DNA of 64,000 nucleotides, from NCBI GenBank assembly GCA_958296295.1, contig OY282460.1, positions 2,542,001 to 2,606,000 on the forward strand. Reading direction: 5' to 3'. Below the pieces are notes generated by a model. It was given only the letters and a program-made list of their open reading frames with translations. It did no database searches and was not told where the DNA came from. This stretch comes from an uncultured Pseudomonadales bacterium. Lineage in GTDB: Bacteria; Pseudomonadota; Gammaproteobacteria; Pseudomonadales; Azotimanducaceae. This document shows positions 35,613-43,677 of this stretch, piece after piece. The position numbers and the translations under genes are program-made. How positions within the stretch are numbered: position 1 is the stretch's first letter; the number at the start of each line of letters is the position of its first letter.

Positions 35613-35944
35613 GCGCCCTCCCTGAAAGTGATCCCGTTGCCGCGAGTGTACGGCAAACCAAGTTGGAAAAGAGTAGAAGACGCAAGGGCGCGGTTTCTCT
35701 TGCCGGCGGGGACACCGGCTACCGGGCCTACCGGGCGCCGCTTCAGCCACAAGCCCATGCCGGTGCCGCTGGACACGTCCTGACCCGGACGCGAGGCTGG
35801 ACCGCGCACTCGGACCGTCTTGCCTCCTCCGGAACCGTAATCGCCGCCGCGCATCCCGACAAGGCCAGCGGACGGGTCTCGCCCTCTCACGTCACGGGAT
35901 GACGGTGGTATGCTAGGTCTTACCTAACGGGCACGGTAAGGACA
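35613..35944. other. Divergent intergenic region with a palindrome
   Basis: 332 bases between iorA and the nuclease-like gene, with no gene seen. Promoters for both directions should lie here. The right end is locally less GC-rich and holds the TAGGT-CTT-ACCTA palindrome next to a TATGCT. Confidence 0.5.
35909..35926 (+). promoter_or_regulatory. Possible -10 (TATGCT) overlapped by a 13-bp palindrome
   Basis: TATGCT is at 35909-35914 and TAGGT-CTT-ACCTA is at 35914-35926, 18 bases before the ATG at 35945. The palindrome is a candidate operator; the downstream product has a predicted winged-helix region, so autorepression is possible. No clear -35 is seen. Confidence 0.4.
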
Positions 35945-36940
35945 ATGGCCAAAGCACAAACGATACAACCTCTGTGTGGTGGATATGGACACTATATTGA
36001 GACTCTCGTCGTCATCCGCGGGTACGTTGAGGCAGGGCAGCCCTCCACGAGAGAAGACATCAAATCTTGGTACGTCCAAGAGTTCAACCGTCCGGTCACA
36101 GTGGCAGGGCACTATGTCAACTCCTTGTTTAGGTGCGGACTCTTGACAAAACAAGGCGACCGCATCAAGTGCGCGTTTCCAATAAGCAGAAATAGAGACC
36201 GTAAGATCATTGAGACTATCGATGACAACGTTGTATTCATCCTGGATATGTTGAATGAGGCTCGGGATGGCGCCAGCGAAGAGGAGCTTCACTTGCTTGG
36301 CAAGCGCAAGTACGGCCTTAGTCCCGGGTCCAACCCGAACCAGGTCCAATGGCGAAGGGGGTGGCTGGAGTCTGCGGGGATGTTGGAACTTAAGGACGGA
36401 AGGCTGTACGCGACGGACGCAGGCCGGAGGCTCCTGCAAGAGCGTGACGCACCTTCCGTTGGCACCCGGACATCGGCCCCGAAAGTCAAACGCGCCGAGT
36501 TCGGTGGCGGGGGTGAGGGAATCGAGCACAAGACGCTGAAGGAATTCGTGCACAAGCACTGCGAGAGGATCTTGAGCGAGATCAGCGGTCGTCGGGTGGA
36601 AGTCACTGATCGGCAGATGGAATGCGAGCTGCCGAGCGGTGACCAAGCAGACGTCACGGCTTGCAATGAAGGGAGTATCTGGCACATTGAAGTCAAATCG
36701 AAAATATCCGGGGAGAGCGACATCAGGCGCGGACTGTATCAGTGCGTCAAGTACGAGGCAGTAGAAAAGGTGAGGCAACGCGTCGAGCACCCCAGTAGCT
36801 CTCGCGAAGTCAAGTCGTTGCTTGTCGTCGAAAACAAGCTGTCGCAAGCACTCGAAAAACACGCAAAATCCATGCGAGTGCAGTTCCACAGGATTAGTGC
36901 GCGTGACCGGCAGCAACTGGCCGAACTGCGCAAGCGCTGA
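35945..36940 (+). CDS. Winged-helix plus PD-(D/E)XK nuclease-like protein
   Basis: A 331-residue protein of unrecognised family. Residues 1-170 look like two helix-turn-helix/winged-helix repeats (TREDIKSWYVQEFNRPVT; SEEELHLLGKRKYGLSPGS; AGMLELKDGRLYATDAGRRL). The C-terminal part fits a PD-(D/E)XK nuclease core: Asp in GDQADVTACNEG, E-x-K in WHIEVKSKISG, and a following helix DIRRGLYQCVKYEAVEKVRQ. AAGGA precedes ATG 35945. Base composition is clearly less GC-rich than its neighbours and codon use differs, both signs of transfer. It stands alone as an orphan restriction- or defence-like nuclease; this is inference from fold-level motifs. Confidence 0.75.
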   Translation: MAKAQTIQPLCGGYGHYIETLVVIRGYVEAGQPSTREDIKSWYVQEFNRPVTVAGHYVNSLFRCGLLTKQGDRIKCAFPISRNRDRKIIETIDDNVVFILDMLNEARDGASEEELHLLGKRKYGLSPGSNPNQVQWRRGWLESAGMLELKDGRLYATDAGRRLLQERDAPSVGTRTSAPKVKRAEFGGGGEGIEHKTLKEFVHKHCERILSEISGRRVEVTDRQMECELPSGDQADVTACNEGSIWHIEVKSKISGESDIRRGLYQCVKYEAVEKVRQRVEHPSSSREVKSLLVVENKLSQALEKHAKSMRVQFHRISARDRQQLAELRKR

Positions 36941-37124
36941 ATCCGGTTCGCAAGCCCAAGCCGAACCCGCATCGACGCGCGGCCAGTAGCAGCGGCACCC
37001 CAAGCCGACCGTATTGGGACACACTGCTTCGCCAGCAGTCGCCACTGACGTAGCGTCGCGGTTGACAGGCCGCGCCGGCGCACGGTAGTTTGGTGCGCGA
37101 TACAGTTGGCTGGCGAGTCCCCAA

Positions 37125-38231
37125 GTGGTCGCACCCGCGCTCATCACCGCGCTTGACGAGTTCGAGGCCGAATACCGCAAAGGCATCGGTTTCGAGCTGG
37201 CCGCCCGCGGCGGACGCGAGGCCAGCATCGACAACATCCGCCGCTTCGGCGATGGCGTGGGCGACTACAACCCGCTGTACCGGGACCCGCGCTACGCTGC
37301 CGAGAGCCGCTTCGGCACGGTGGTCGCGCCGCCGATCTTCATCTACGGCGCGAGCCTCGGCATCGCGCTCGCGATCAACGGCACCATCGACGGGCGCCGG
37401 CTTTCCTCCAGCCACTTCCCCATGAACTACGCCGGCGGCGTTATCGAGTTTCACCGCACCATTTGGCCCGGCGACCGCATCTTCGCGACGGAGCGCGTGG
37501 TCGACATCCACCGCAAGCACAGCCGCCGCATCGGCGATTTCGTGCTGTGCGAGGCGGCCATCGAATACCACAATCAGCGCAAAGAGCTGGTGGCCACCAA
37601 AACCACGCTCATGGCCCGCTACCAGAACCTCGGCGGTGGCCGCACGATCAGCTACGACCGCGAGAAGAAGACGCAGGTGATCGAGGAATCGCCCGATCCG
37701 CTGGTGTTCGAACGCAAACGCCGCGGCAACGAGACGCGCTACTTCGAAGACGTGACGCCGGGCGAGGAAATGCCGCCGCTGCACAAGGGCACCTACACCG
37801 TGACCGAACTCTTTCTGTTCACGCACGGCGTGGTGGGCACCGGACGCAGCCCGCGGGCCGCGTTGGAGGCCGAGGAGTCGAAAGACCTCGGTGGCGGCGG
37901 ACGCTTCGACGAGGAGCATGCACGCAATCGGCGCAACATGCCGGGGCAGTTCGACTGGGGCCCGCAACGGGCCTGTTGGCTCGCGCAAATGGCGACGGAC
38001 TGGATGGGCGACGACGGCACCTTGAAGCGCATGGAGACGCGGGTGCGGCACCCGAACGTGGTTGGCGACACGAACACCGTGTTCGGCAAGGTCGCGAGCA
38101 AGACCACCGCCAGCGGCGAGCATCTGGTGGAGCTGGACATCTACAACGAGAACCAAGCCGGTCTCGCAACCGCCGAATCCCGGGTCACGGTTGCGTTGCC
38201 GTCACGCGACCACGGTGGCACCGAGGCCTGA
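37125..38231 (+). CDS. Double hot-dog MaoC/FAS1-like dehydratase protein
   Basis: A 368-residue acyl-dehydratase-like protein. The N-terminal hot-dog domain has a FAS1-like dehydratase pattern (VGDYNPLYRDPRYAAESRFG; VVAPPIFIYGASLG). A second hot-dog domain begins near residue 205 (RYFEDVTPGEEMPPLHKGTY; TVTELFLFTHGV). Such proteins hydrate or dehydrate acyl-CoA or act in side-chain catabolism. GTG 37125 fits the domain start, but no strong Shine-Dalgarno is seen. It is a single gene. Two smaller single-domain relatives lie at 51268-52223. Confidence 0.8.
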   Translation: MVAPALITALDEFEAEYRKGIGFELAARGGREASIDNIRRFGDGVGDYNPLYRDPRYAAESRFGTVVAPPIFIYGASLGIALAINGTIDGRRLSSSHFPMNYAGGVIEFHRTIWPGDRIFATERVVDIHRKHSRRIGDFVLCEAAIEYHNQRKELVATKTTLMARYQNLGGGRTISYDREKKTQVIEESPDPLVFERKRRGNETRYFEDVTPGEEMPPLHKGTYTVTELFLFTHGVVGTGRSPRAALEAEESKDLGGGGRFDEEHARNRRNMPGQFDWGPQRACWLAQMATDWMGDDGTLKRMETRVRHPNVVGDTNTVFGKVASKTTASGEHLVELDIYNENQAGLATAESRVTVALPSRDHGGTEA

Positions 38232-38415
38232 CCGAGCAGCCGGCAAGTTCACACTCGCGCACGCCGCCCAGAGGCGCGCCCATTTCGACACCGACGATTG
38301 GCACCGGGTGGATTCGCAACGCCACGGGCGCCCTCACCACGAACACCGCCCGGCAGCCCAAGAGCCGGCGACGCCCGAAGCCGCGTCAAGCCGCGGTGAT
38401 CCGGTGTCGCCTTGT

Positions 38416-38489
38416 TGGAGGCTGGAGTCGGAATCGAACCGGCGTACACGGAGTTGCAGTCCGCTGCATAACCACTCTGCCATCCAGCC
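38416..38489 (-). tRNA. tRNA-Cys (anticodon GCA)
   Basis: On the minus strand the acceptor GGCTGGA pairs with TCCAGCC, followed by discriminator T and encoded CCA. The anticodon loop is CTGCAAC in an ACTGCAACT context, giving GCA. The T arm is GCCGG-TTCGATT-CCGAC. It is 74 bases, a normal class I length. Confidence 0.95.
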
Positions 38490-38561
38490 AACGGATCCGC
38501 CACGCGAGCCGCATTGTAGCACCCGCCCCTCTCTAGCCGCATCGAGCAAACAGGTTGGTAA

Positions 38562-39035
38562 CAGTCGCCTGCCGGCGATGACTGTTCTGAACGACCCGAC
38601 TACAACGCCACGCTCGACTTGCGCCACATGCAACGACACGGGTGGATCACGCCGTACGCCTGCCGCTCGGTAGCGTCCCGGCACCAGAAAAGCGACAAGG
38701 ACGCCACAGGCTGGCCGCCAGAGCACAACCGATGCGGGTTCGTCGCTCGCGTCGTGCGGGTCAAGCGTAAGTACGGCCTGACGATGGACGGGCGAGAAGG
38801 CGGGGACAGAGCGCGTCTTGTCAGGCTGCTCGGACGCCGAGACAGCCGCGTCCTGCACGCTGGCTGGGCTGCCGGTGTGGCGGGCGGCTTGATGCTTGAC
38901 CGTGTAGCACAACTCGTATGCTATAACTGCCTCAGTGCTGCTCTCAATGCCGCTCTCCAACCTTGTCCGGCGTCGATGCGACGGGGACATGAAGCCCCAT
39001 TGGACGACAATGAGGCCCAACGAACCAGAGCCTGA
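38562..39035 (+). pseudogene. Possible C-terminal remnant of a larger protein
   Basis: In one frame the segment DYNATLDLRHMQRHGWITPY, then GWPPEHNRCGFVARVVRVKR, then KYGLTMDG reads as real protein with conserved-looking Trp-Pro-Pro and His/Asn/Cys residues. Protein character fades after about 38830, although the frame stays open to 39035. There is no start codon or N-terminal domain upstream, because a stop occurs at 38559 and the tRNA lies just beyond. It looks like the end of a longer enzyme whose N-terminal part is missing. I cannot name the family with confidence. Confidence 0.35.
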
Positions 39036-39062
39036 CTTCATCAAGAGGAACACGGAGGCGAA

Positions 39063-39581
39063 ATGCTCAACAACGACATCGTCTGGTGGGTGACCATCTT
39101 CGTTGTCAGCACGGGCGTGATCCTGTGCGTCGCTTTGGCTGCCATAGTCGTCTATCGAGGATGGGCGTTCTTGCAAGTGTCGATAACGTCGGATTGGAAC
39201 TCTGACGAGACGGCGGTAGAGCACTTCGTTGCGCTGTTGGACGAGGCCAAAGAGGGCATGGTCGTGTATGACGACGGCAACAAGATGGAGGGTTCAATCT
39301 ACGGGAACCAAGAGGTCATTAAAGCCGTGCGTCAGAAATTGTTGAACAATCCGGGCTTTAGGCTTTCGTGCTACTTCAATTTCAATGCCGCCATGCCGTT
39401 CACAGAACAACTTGGAGAGTGCCATGGCGTTCAGATAGAGGTCGGCCAAGACGACCGACCCGACGATGATGTCCACTACAAGATAATTGATGGCGGTCTC
39501 AAGGCGCATCTTTCCCGCCACGAACTCGCCTCTAGAGATCGGCGGTACAGAGTGATTGCAGCAGCGTCCCTGTTCGCTTGA
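39063..39581 (+). CDS. Membrane-anchored protein of unknown function, 172 residues
   Basis: One N-terminal membrane segment (VTIFVVSTGVILCVALAAIVVY) is followed by a soluble domain with EHFVALLDEAKEGMVVYDDG, VIKAVRQKLL, GFRLSCYFNF and DVHYKIIDGGLKAHLSRHEL. The HxK-x2-D stretch and the two-part alpha/beta pattern recall phospholipase-D-like folds, but the spacing is not the canonical HKD, so this is only a hint. Base composition is lower in GC than the surroundings, which suggests transfer. GGAGGCGAA precedes ATG 39063. A second small membrane protein follows at once and may be co-transcribed. No family recognised. Confidence 0.65.
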   Translation: MLNNDIVWWVTIFVVSTGVILCVALAAIVVYRGWAFLQVSITSDWNSDETAVEHFVALLDEAKEGMVVYDDGNKMEGSIYGNQEVIKAVRQKLLNNPGFRLSCYFNFNAAMPFTEQLGECHGVQIEVGQDDRPDDDVHYKIIDGGLKAHLSRHELASRDRRYRVIAAASLFA

Positions 39582-39612
39582 AGGCGCACGTCACGGACGT
39601 CTTGCTGCGGCG

Positions 39613-40047
39613 ATGCAAGGAGCATGCGATGAGTCATGGGATTTGGGTGATGACGTAGTGTTTCCAGACATTCAGCTGTATGTTGCGCTGGCCCTTGCTG
39701 CAACACTGGCATCGGTCGCAACCCACCTGCGGTCGCCGCCCGAAAGGCACACAAGCAAAGCAACAACCTCTTGGTTGGCCATCGGCACCTGCATCCTGAT
39801 CGGCGTTGCGTGGACACACCTAATGGCCGCTTTGGCAGGTCTGGTATGTGACGCATGGCACGCGGAGCGAGTCGTGATTGTGCGGGTTCCGTTCGCCGCG
39901 GCAACGACCTACCCCACGTCGTCGATCCAGACTGAGCGTTGGCATCTGGTGGTTCATCTAATGGTGATCGCGGCGATGCTCCCCATCGTTTGTGTGACGG
40001 TGATGCAGAGTTGGACATCCGGCGTTAAGAAAGCTGAGCAGTTCTAA
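39613..40047 (+). CDS. Small multi-spanning membrane protein of unknown function
   Basis: About 144 residues with three hydrophobic segments: LYVALALAATLASVATHL, SWLAIGTCILIGVAWTHLMA and VVHLMVIAAMLPIVCVTVM. ATG 39613 is in frame and gives a short polar N-terminus; the start is uncertain because no clear ribosome site precedes it. It starts 31 bases after the preceding membrane-anchored gene and probably forms a two-gene unit with it. No family recognised. Confidence 0.55.
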   Translation: MQGACDESWDLGDDVVFPDIQLYVALALAATLASVATHLRSPPERHTSKATTSWLAIGTCILIGVAWTHLMAALAGLVCDAWHAERVVIVRVPFAAATTYPTSSIQTERWHLVVHLMVIAAMLPIVCVTVMQSWTSGVKKAEQF

Positions 40048-40081
40048 GACGGTCTCTAAGCAACTCAGAGGGATTCTCGAC

Positions 40082-40300
40082 TCAGCCTGCGTCCATCGCG
40101 TGCGCCCCCACGCCGAACTCGCCGAGCGCGTGGCGCAGGCTGCTGGTCGACTGAGTGCGAGCACGCAGAAGGCTCCGAAGAAGCGGCACGCGTCCATGAA
40201 GCTCTGTTCGCCGGGCGCCACGTCGCACCTTGAGTAGGCGGCTTTGAGCGCTTTCGCTATCAGAATGTCGTGTTCGAACGCCCTGCGCCGCGGGCCGAGA
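40082..40300 (-). pseudogene. Possible degraded gene fragment
   Basis: On the minus strand one frame reads DILIAKALKAAYSRCDVAPG and then DACRFFGAFC, and another continues TSSLRHALGEFGVGAHAMDAG before a stop. Joined by a one-base shift they look like the end of a real protein. No family recognised. It lies downstream of pgsA, pointing the same way. Confidence 0.25.
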
Positions 40301-40302
40301 CT

Positions 40303-40869
40303 TCAGGGTTGCCCTTGCGCGGCCAAACCGTCTTTGAGCGCCGGCCACGCCGCGCGCAGATAGCTGACCATCGACCAGATCGTGATGAGCGCGGCGGCGT
40401 AGAGCAGCACGGTGCCAACGACCACCCACGGCTCCCAGTTCGGCGCGTTGTAGAGCAGGATGACGATGGCGACCATCTGCAGGGCGGTTTTCACCTGCGC
40501 GATCCAAGACACCGCCACCACCCCGCGCCGGTTCATCTCCGCCATCCACTCGCGCAACGCCGATACGACGATCTCGCGTCCGACGATGACAACGCCGGGT
40601 ATGGTCAACCACAAACTCGCGTGGGCGCCGATCAAGAGCACCAACGCGGTGACAACGATGAGTTTGTCCGCTACCGGATCCAGAAACGCGCCAAACGGTG
40701 TGGTCTGGCCCAAACGCCGCGCCAAATAGCCGTCCAGCCAGTCCGTGAAGGCCGCCAAAGCGAACAACACCGCCGCCAGCCAGTAGGCGGTGTCCACCAA
40801 CCAGTACACCAGCGCGAACACCGGAATGAGCGCGATGCGCGCGATGGTCAGAATGTTGGGGAGGCTCAC
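40303..40869 (-). CDS. pgsA: CDP-diacylglycerol--glycerol-3-phosphate 3-phosphatidyltransferase
   Basis: Membrane enzyme that makes phosphatidylglycerol phosphate, the first committed step to phosphatidylglycerol and cardiolipin; 188 residues. The CDP-alcohol phosphatidyltransferase motif is complete: DWLDGYLARRLGQTTPFGAF followed by LDPVADK (D-G-x2-A-R-x8-G-x3-D-x3-D). Hydrophobic segments surround it (IALIPVFALVYWLVDTAYWL; LIVVTALVLLIGA; VVVGTVLLYAAALITIW). It follows uvrC by 51 bases, the common gammaproteobacterial uvrC-pgsA order. Confidence 0.95.
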   Translation of the reverse strand: MSLPNILTIARIALIPVFALVYWLVDTAYWLAAVLFALAAFTDWLDGYLARRLGQTTPFGAFLDPVADKLIVVTALVLLIGAHASLWLTIPGVVIVGREIVVSALREWMAEMNRRGVVAVSWIAQVKTALQMVAIVILLYNAPNWEPWVVVGTVLLYAAALITIWSMVSYLRAAWPALKDGLAAQGQP

Positions 40870-40920
40870 GATTCGCCCCCGATCCGCACGGCGTTCGCCC
40901 GCGCGCTGGAACCAAGCCGA

Positions 40921-42885
40921 TCACGCGTCATGCAAAGCCCCGTGAATATCCGCCGCGAGCCGGGCGCTGACGCCGCGCACCTTGGCGATTTCTTCAGCGC
41001 TCGCGCCTTGAATGGACGCCACGGAGCCGAAGTGGACCAGCAGCTCGCGTTTGCGGCGCGGGCCGACGCCGGGGATGCCGTCCAGCGCGGATTGCCGACG
41101 TTTCTTTTGCCGCCGCCCGCGGTGCCCGGACACCGCGAAACGATGGGCTTCGTCGCGGATGTGTTGCAAAAGATGCATCGCCGGGCCGTTCGGCGGCAAC
41201 GTGACTTCTCCATGATCCGCCAGTATGACGCATTCCAAACCAGACTTGCGCGTTGGGCCTTTGGCGACGCCCAGAACCACGACATTTTCTACTTGCAGCT
41301 CCTCCAGCACCGCGGCGGCGCGCCCCACCTGGCCCTTGCCGCCATCGATGATCAGCGCGTCCGGCAACGTGGCCTCCCCTTCCACCAAGCGCGTGTAGCG
41401 CCGCCGGATAGCCTGGGCCATGGCCCCGTAGTCGTCGCCCGGCGGCACGCCATTGATGTTGAAGCGGCGGTAGTCGGACTTGCGCGGGCCGTTGTCGTCG
41501 AACACCACGCAGGACGCCACGGTGGCTTCGCCGGCCGAGTGGCTGATGTCGAAACACTCCAGCCGGCGCGGCAGGTCCTCGAAACCCAAGGCGGCCTGCA
41601 AAGCCACGAACCTCGCCATCACGCTCTTGCGATCCGACACCAGCGCGGCCAGCGCCAGCTCCGCGTTCTCCGCGGCCATCCGCGCCCAGCGGGCGCGCTG
41701 GCCGCGCGGACGACACGCCAGATCCACCTTTCGCCCGGCTCGTTCGGACAACGCGCCGGCCAGCAGTTGCGCATCCGCCAGCGGCGTTGCGGAAACGACG
41801 GCCCGGGGGATCTCCCGCTGGCCGTCAAGCTCGCCTTTTTCGCCGCGCGCGCCATCCCGCCCGAGCGGCCCGAGCGGCCCGAGATAGTACTGCCCAAGGA
41901 ACGCCACCAGCAGCTCGCCGCTTGCCAAGTCCAAGGCGTTTTGCAGGAACCAACTGCGCTGGCCGAGGAGCCGGCCATCGCGCACGAACAAGCCCTGCAC
42001 GCAGGCTTGGCCGGCAGCCAACGCCACCCCGAATATGTCCGCCTCGCCGCCGGACGCATGCACATATTGGTTTTCTTGCACCCGCCGCAGGTGCTTGATG
42101 CGATCGCGATGCCGCGCCGCGCGCTCGAACTCCAAAGCGCTCGCGGCGGCTTCCATCTTGGCCTTGAACTCGTCGAGCACCGCGGCGCTTTTGCCCTCCA
42201 GGAACATCACCGCCAAGCGCACGTCGTCGGCGTAGCGATCGGGTTCGATGTGGCCCACGCACGGCCCGCTGCACCGTCTGATCTGGTACTGCAAGCAGGG
42301 TCGCGAGCGGTTCGCGAAGAAGGAATCCGTACACGGGCGCAGGCCAAACAGCTTCTGCAGGATGTTCAGGCTGTCGCGCACCGCGGCGGCGCTGGGAAAC
42401 GGGCCGAAGTAGCGGCCGCGGCGCTTGGCCCCGCGGTGGAACGACAGGCGCGGGTAAGAATGCTCTGAAAGGCGAATGTAGGGGTAGGATTTGTCGTCGC
42501 GCAGCACTACATTGAAACGCGGCCGCAGCGCCTTGATGAGGCTCTGCTCCAGCAACAGCGCTTCCGTCTCGCTGGCGGTGATGGTGCATTGGATGTCGCG
42601 CGTCTTGCCGGTGAGCGCCAGCGTCTTCGCGTCAAGGCCGGAGGCGCGAAAGTACGCGGTTACGCGCGCCTTGAGGCTTCGCGCCTTGCCGATATAGAGC
42701 ACCTCGTCGCCTTCGCCGACCATGCGGTACACGCCCGGGCGCTTCGGCAATTCCGCCAAGACGTGTTTGAGGCGAGCGTGGGGGCCCTCGGCCAAGGTGG
42801 TGACGCCCTCGGCCACGGGTCTAGCGTTCCGAGCCAAGATGTCGCTTTGCGCCGGCACCCGGCCACGGGCGACGCGCGACGTCAA
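40921..42885 (-). CDS. uvrC: Excinuclease ABC subunit C
   Basis: Dual-incision nuclease of nucleotide excision repair, 654 residues. The GIY-YIG domain is at the N-terminus (GVYRMVGEGDEVLYIGKARS). A cluster-region CLQYQIRRCSGPCVGHI follows, the UvrB-interacting UVR region is near FKAKMEAAASALEFERAA, and the RNase-H-like domain has SHSAGEATVASCVVFDD and DALIIDGGKGQ. Helix-hairpin-helix repeats close it (IPGVGPRRKRELLVHFG). The start is taken as TTG 42885; the first about 35 residues are not conserved and a later GTG is possible. It is followed by pgsA. Confidence 0.95.
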   Translation of the reverse strand: MTSRVARGRVPAQSDILARNARPVAEGVTTLAEGPHARLKHVLAELPKRPGVYRMVGEGDEVLYIGKARSLKARVTAYFRASGLDAKTLALTGKTRDIQCTITASETEALLLEQSLIKALRPRFNVVLRDDKSYPYIRLSEHSYPRLSFHRGAKRRGRYFGPFPSAAAVRDSLNILQKLFGLRPCTDSFFANRSRPCLQYQIRRCSGPCVGHIEPDRYADDVRLAVMFLEGKSAAVLDEFKAKMEAAASALEFERAARHRDRIKHLRRVQENQYVHASGGEADIFGVALAAGQACVQGLFVRDGRLLGQRSWFLQNALDLASGELLVAFLGQYYLGPLGPLGRDGARGEKGELDGQREIPRAVVSATPLADAQLLAGALSERAGRKVDLACRPRGQRARWARMAAENAELALAALVSDRKSVMARFVALQAALGFEDLPRRLECFDISHSAGEATVASCVVFDDNGPRKSDYRRFNINGVPPGDDYGAMAQAIRRRYTRLVEGEATLPDALIIDGGKGQVGRAAAVLEELQVENVVVLGVAKGPTRKSGLECVILADHGEVTLPPNGPAMHLLQHIRDEAHRFAVSGHRGRRQKKRRQSALDGIPGVGPRRKRELLVHFGSVASIQGASAEEIAKVRGVSARLAADIHGALHDA

Positions 42886-42926
42886 CGCGGGTCATCCAAG
42901 ACCCGCCGATTTCGCAACGCCGCGCA

Positions 42927-43322
42927 CTAGCGGCGGGCGCGCAACCGAATCACGTTGTCGCTGGCGCGCAGGTACGTCTCCCGCTCGCGGCCGGGGCCGT
43001 CCAAGCCGATCTTGCCGCTGGCGAACAAACGCAGGTCGAACGCGGCCGGTTGCCCCTGTTCCGGTTCGAGCGTCAGCGTGTGCCCTTGAAGGCGCCACGT
43101 TCCGCGCTCCTCGGCGTCGCCCTCCTTGGCCAGGTATTCGCCGCGGGCCAAAGCGCCCTTGAAGGTGATCGAGCGCGCGACGCCGTTGCCGGAACCCGGC
43201 GCCCGCTCCCAACGGCCGACCAAGTTGAGCTGGCGCAGCCACTCGCTCCGGGCGCGTTTGGTGGCGCGCATCCAACCGATGCCGACGAGCAGTCCGATGG
43301 CCAAGATGGCGAGATATATCAC
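42927..43322 (-). CDS. Small membrane-anchored hypothetical protein, 131 residues
   Basis: GTG 43322 begins an N-terminal membrane segment (IYLAILAIGLLVGIGW). A short soluble domain follows: LNLVGRWER, GTWRLQGHTLTLEP and FDLRLFASGKIGLDG. This beta-rich pattern recalls lipocalin-like or META-like small domains, but no family is certain. The GTG overlaps the DUF503 stop by 4 bases (GTGA), so the two are co-translated. The frame upstream of 43322 is a shadow of the DUF503 gene. Confidence 0.65.
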   Translation of the reverse strand: MIYLAILAIGLLVGIGWMRATKRARSEWLRQLNLVGRWERAPGSGNGVARSITFKGALARGEYLAKEGDAEERGTWRLQGHTLTLEPEQGQPAAFDLRLFASGKIGLDGPGRERETYLRASDNVIRLRARR

Positions 43323-43636
43323 AGGAGTGCCACTTCGCCTCTTCCACCTTTGTGGTGGATGTTCTCGCGGCCGACGTCGACGACGATGGCGTCCAAGGAT
43401 TCCGCCACCCAACGTTCCACATCCGCCAGCGAGCGCTCGACCACGCCGGCGTCGCCGGCGACCGCCACCACTTCCCAGCGGGCTCGCCGGTGGGAATCCT
43501 GATGGGCGCTTTCGCACACCGCCAAATTGGCGCTGCGGCCGAACTTGTCGCGCAGCCGGGCAAGGCGCCGGCGCTTCTCCTTGAGCGACGCGCACCCGGG
43601 CAGGTGGAAGTCGAAAGACAGGACGCCGATGTGCAT
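43319..43636 (-). CDS. DUF503-family (YlxP-like) protein
   Basis: A 105-residue protein beginning MHIGVLSFDFHLPGCASLKE, followed by KRRRLARLRDKFG, NLAVCESAHQDSHRRARWEV and AVAGDAGVVERSLADVERWV. This is the complete DUF503 pattern of small alpha/beta proteins linked in some bacteria to translation or ribosome assembly; the role is unproven. ATG 43636 is chosen as the family N-terminus. It is the first of a coupled pair with the 131-residue membrane protein. Confidence 0.8.
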   Translation of the reverse strand: MHIGVLSFDFHLPGCASLKEKRRRLARLRDKFGRSANLAVCESAHQDSHRRARWEVVAVAGDAGVVERSLADVERWVAESLDAIVVDVGRENIHHKGGRGEVALL

Positions 43637-43677
43637 CACGCCACGATTATGCATCACTCGTGCGTAGTCGTGCGAGA

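Noticed and set aside
38896..38927. TTGACC ... TATGCT/TATAAC as a promoter for the membrane-protein pair at 39063
   Set aside because: Spacing is 15 or 20 bases, both off the optimum, and the distance to the start codon is more than 130 bases; left unassigned.
38334..39224. Long minus-strand frame over tRNA-Cys and the region beyond
   Set aside because: It runs through the tRNA gene and lacks protein-like composition.
39476..39520. HYKIIDGG in the 172-residue membrane-anchored protein as a true phospholipase D HKD motif
   Set aside because: HKD needs H-x-K-x4-D; here only two residues separate Lys and Asp, and a second motif is missing.
40270..42468. A 732-residue plus-strand frame opposite uvrC
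   Set aside because: It mirrors uvrC and pgsA and shows no domain; typical antisense open frame of GC-rich DNA.
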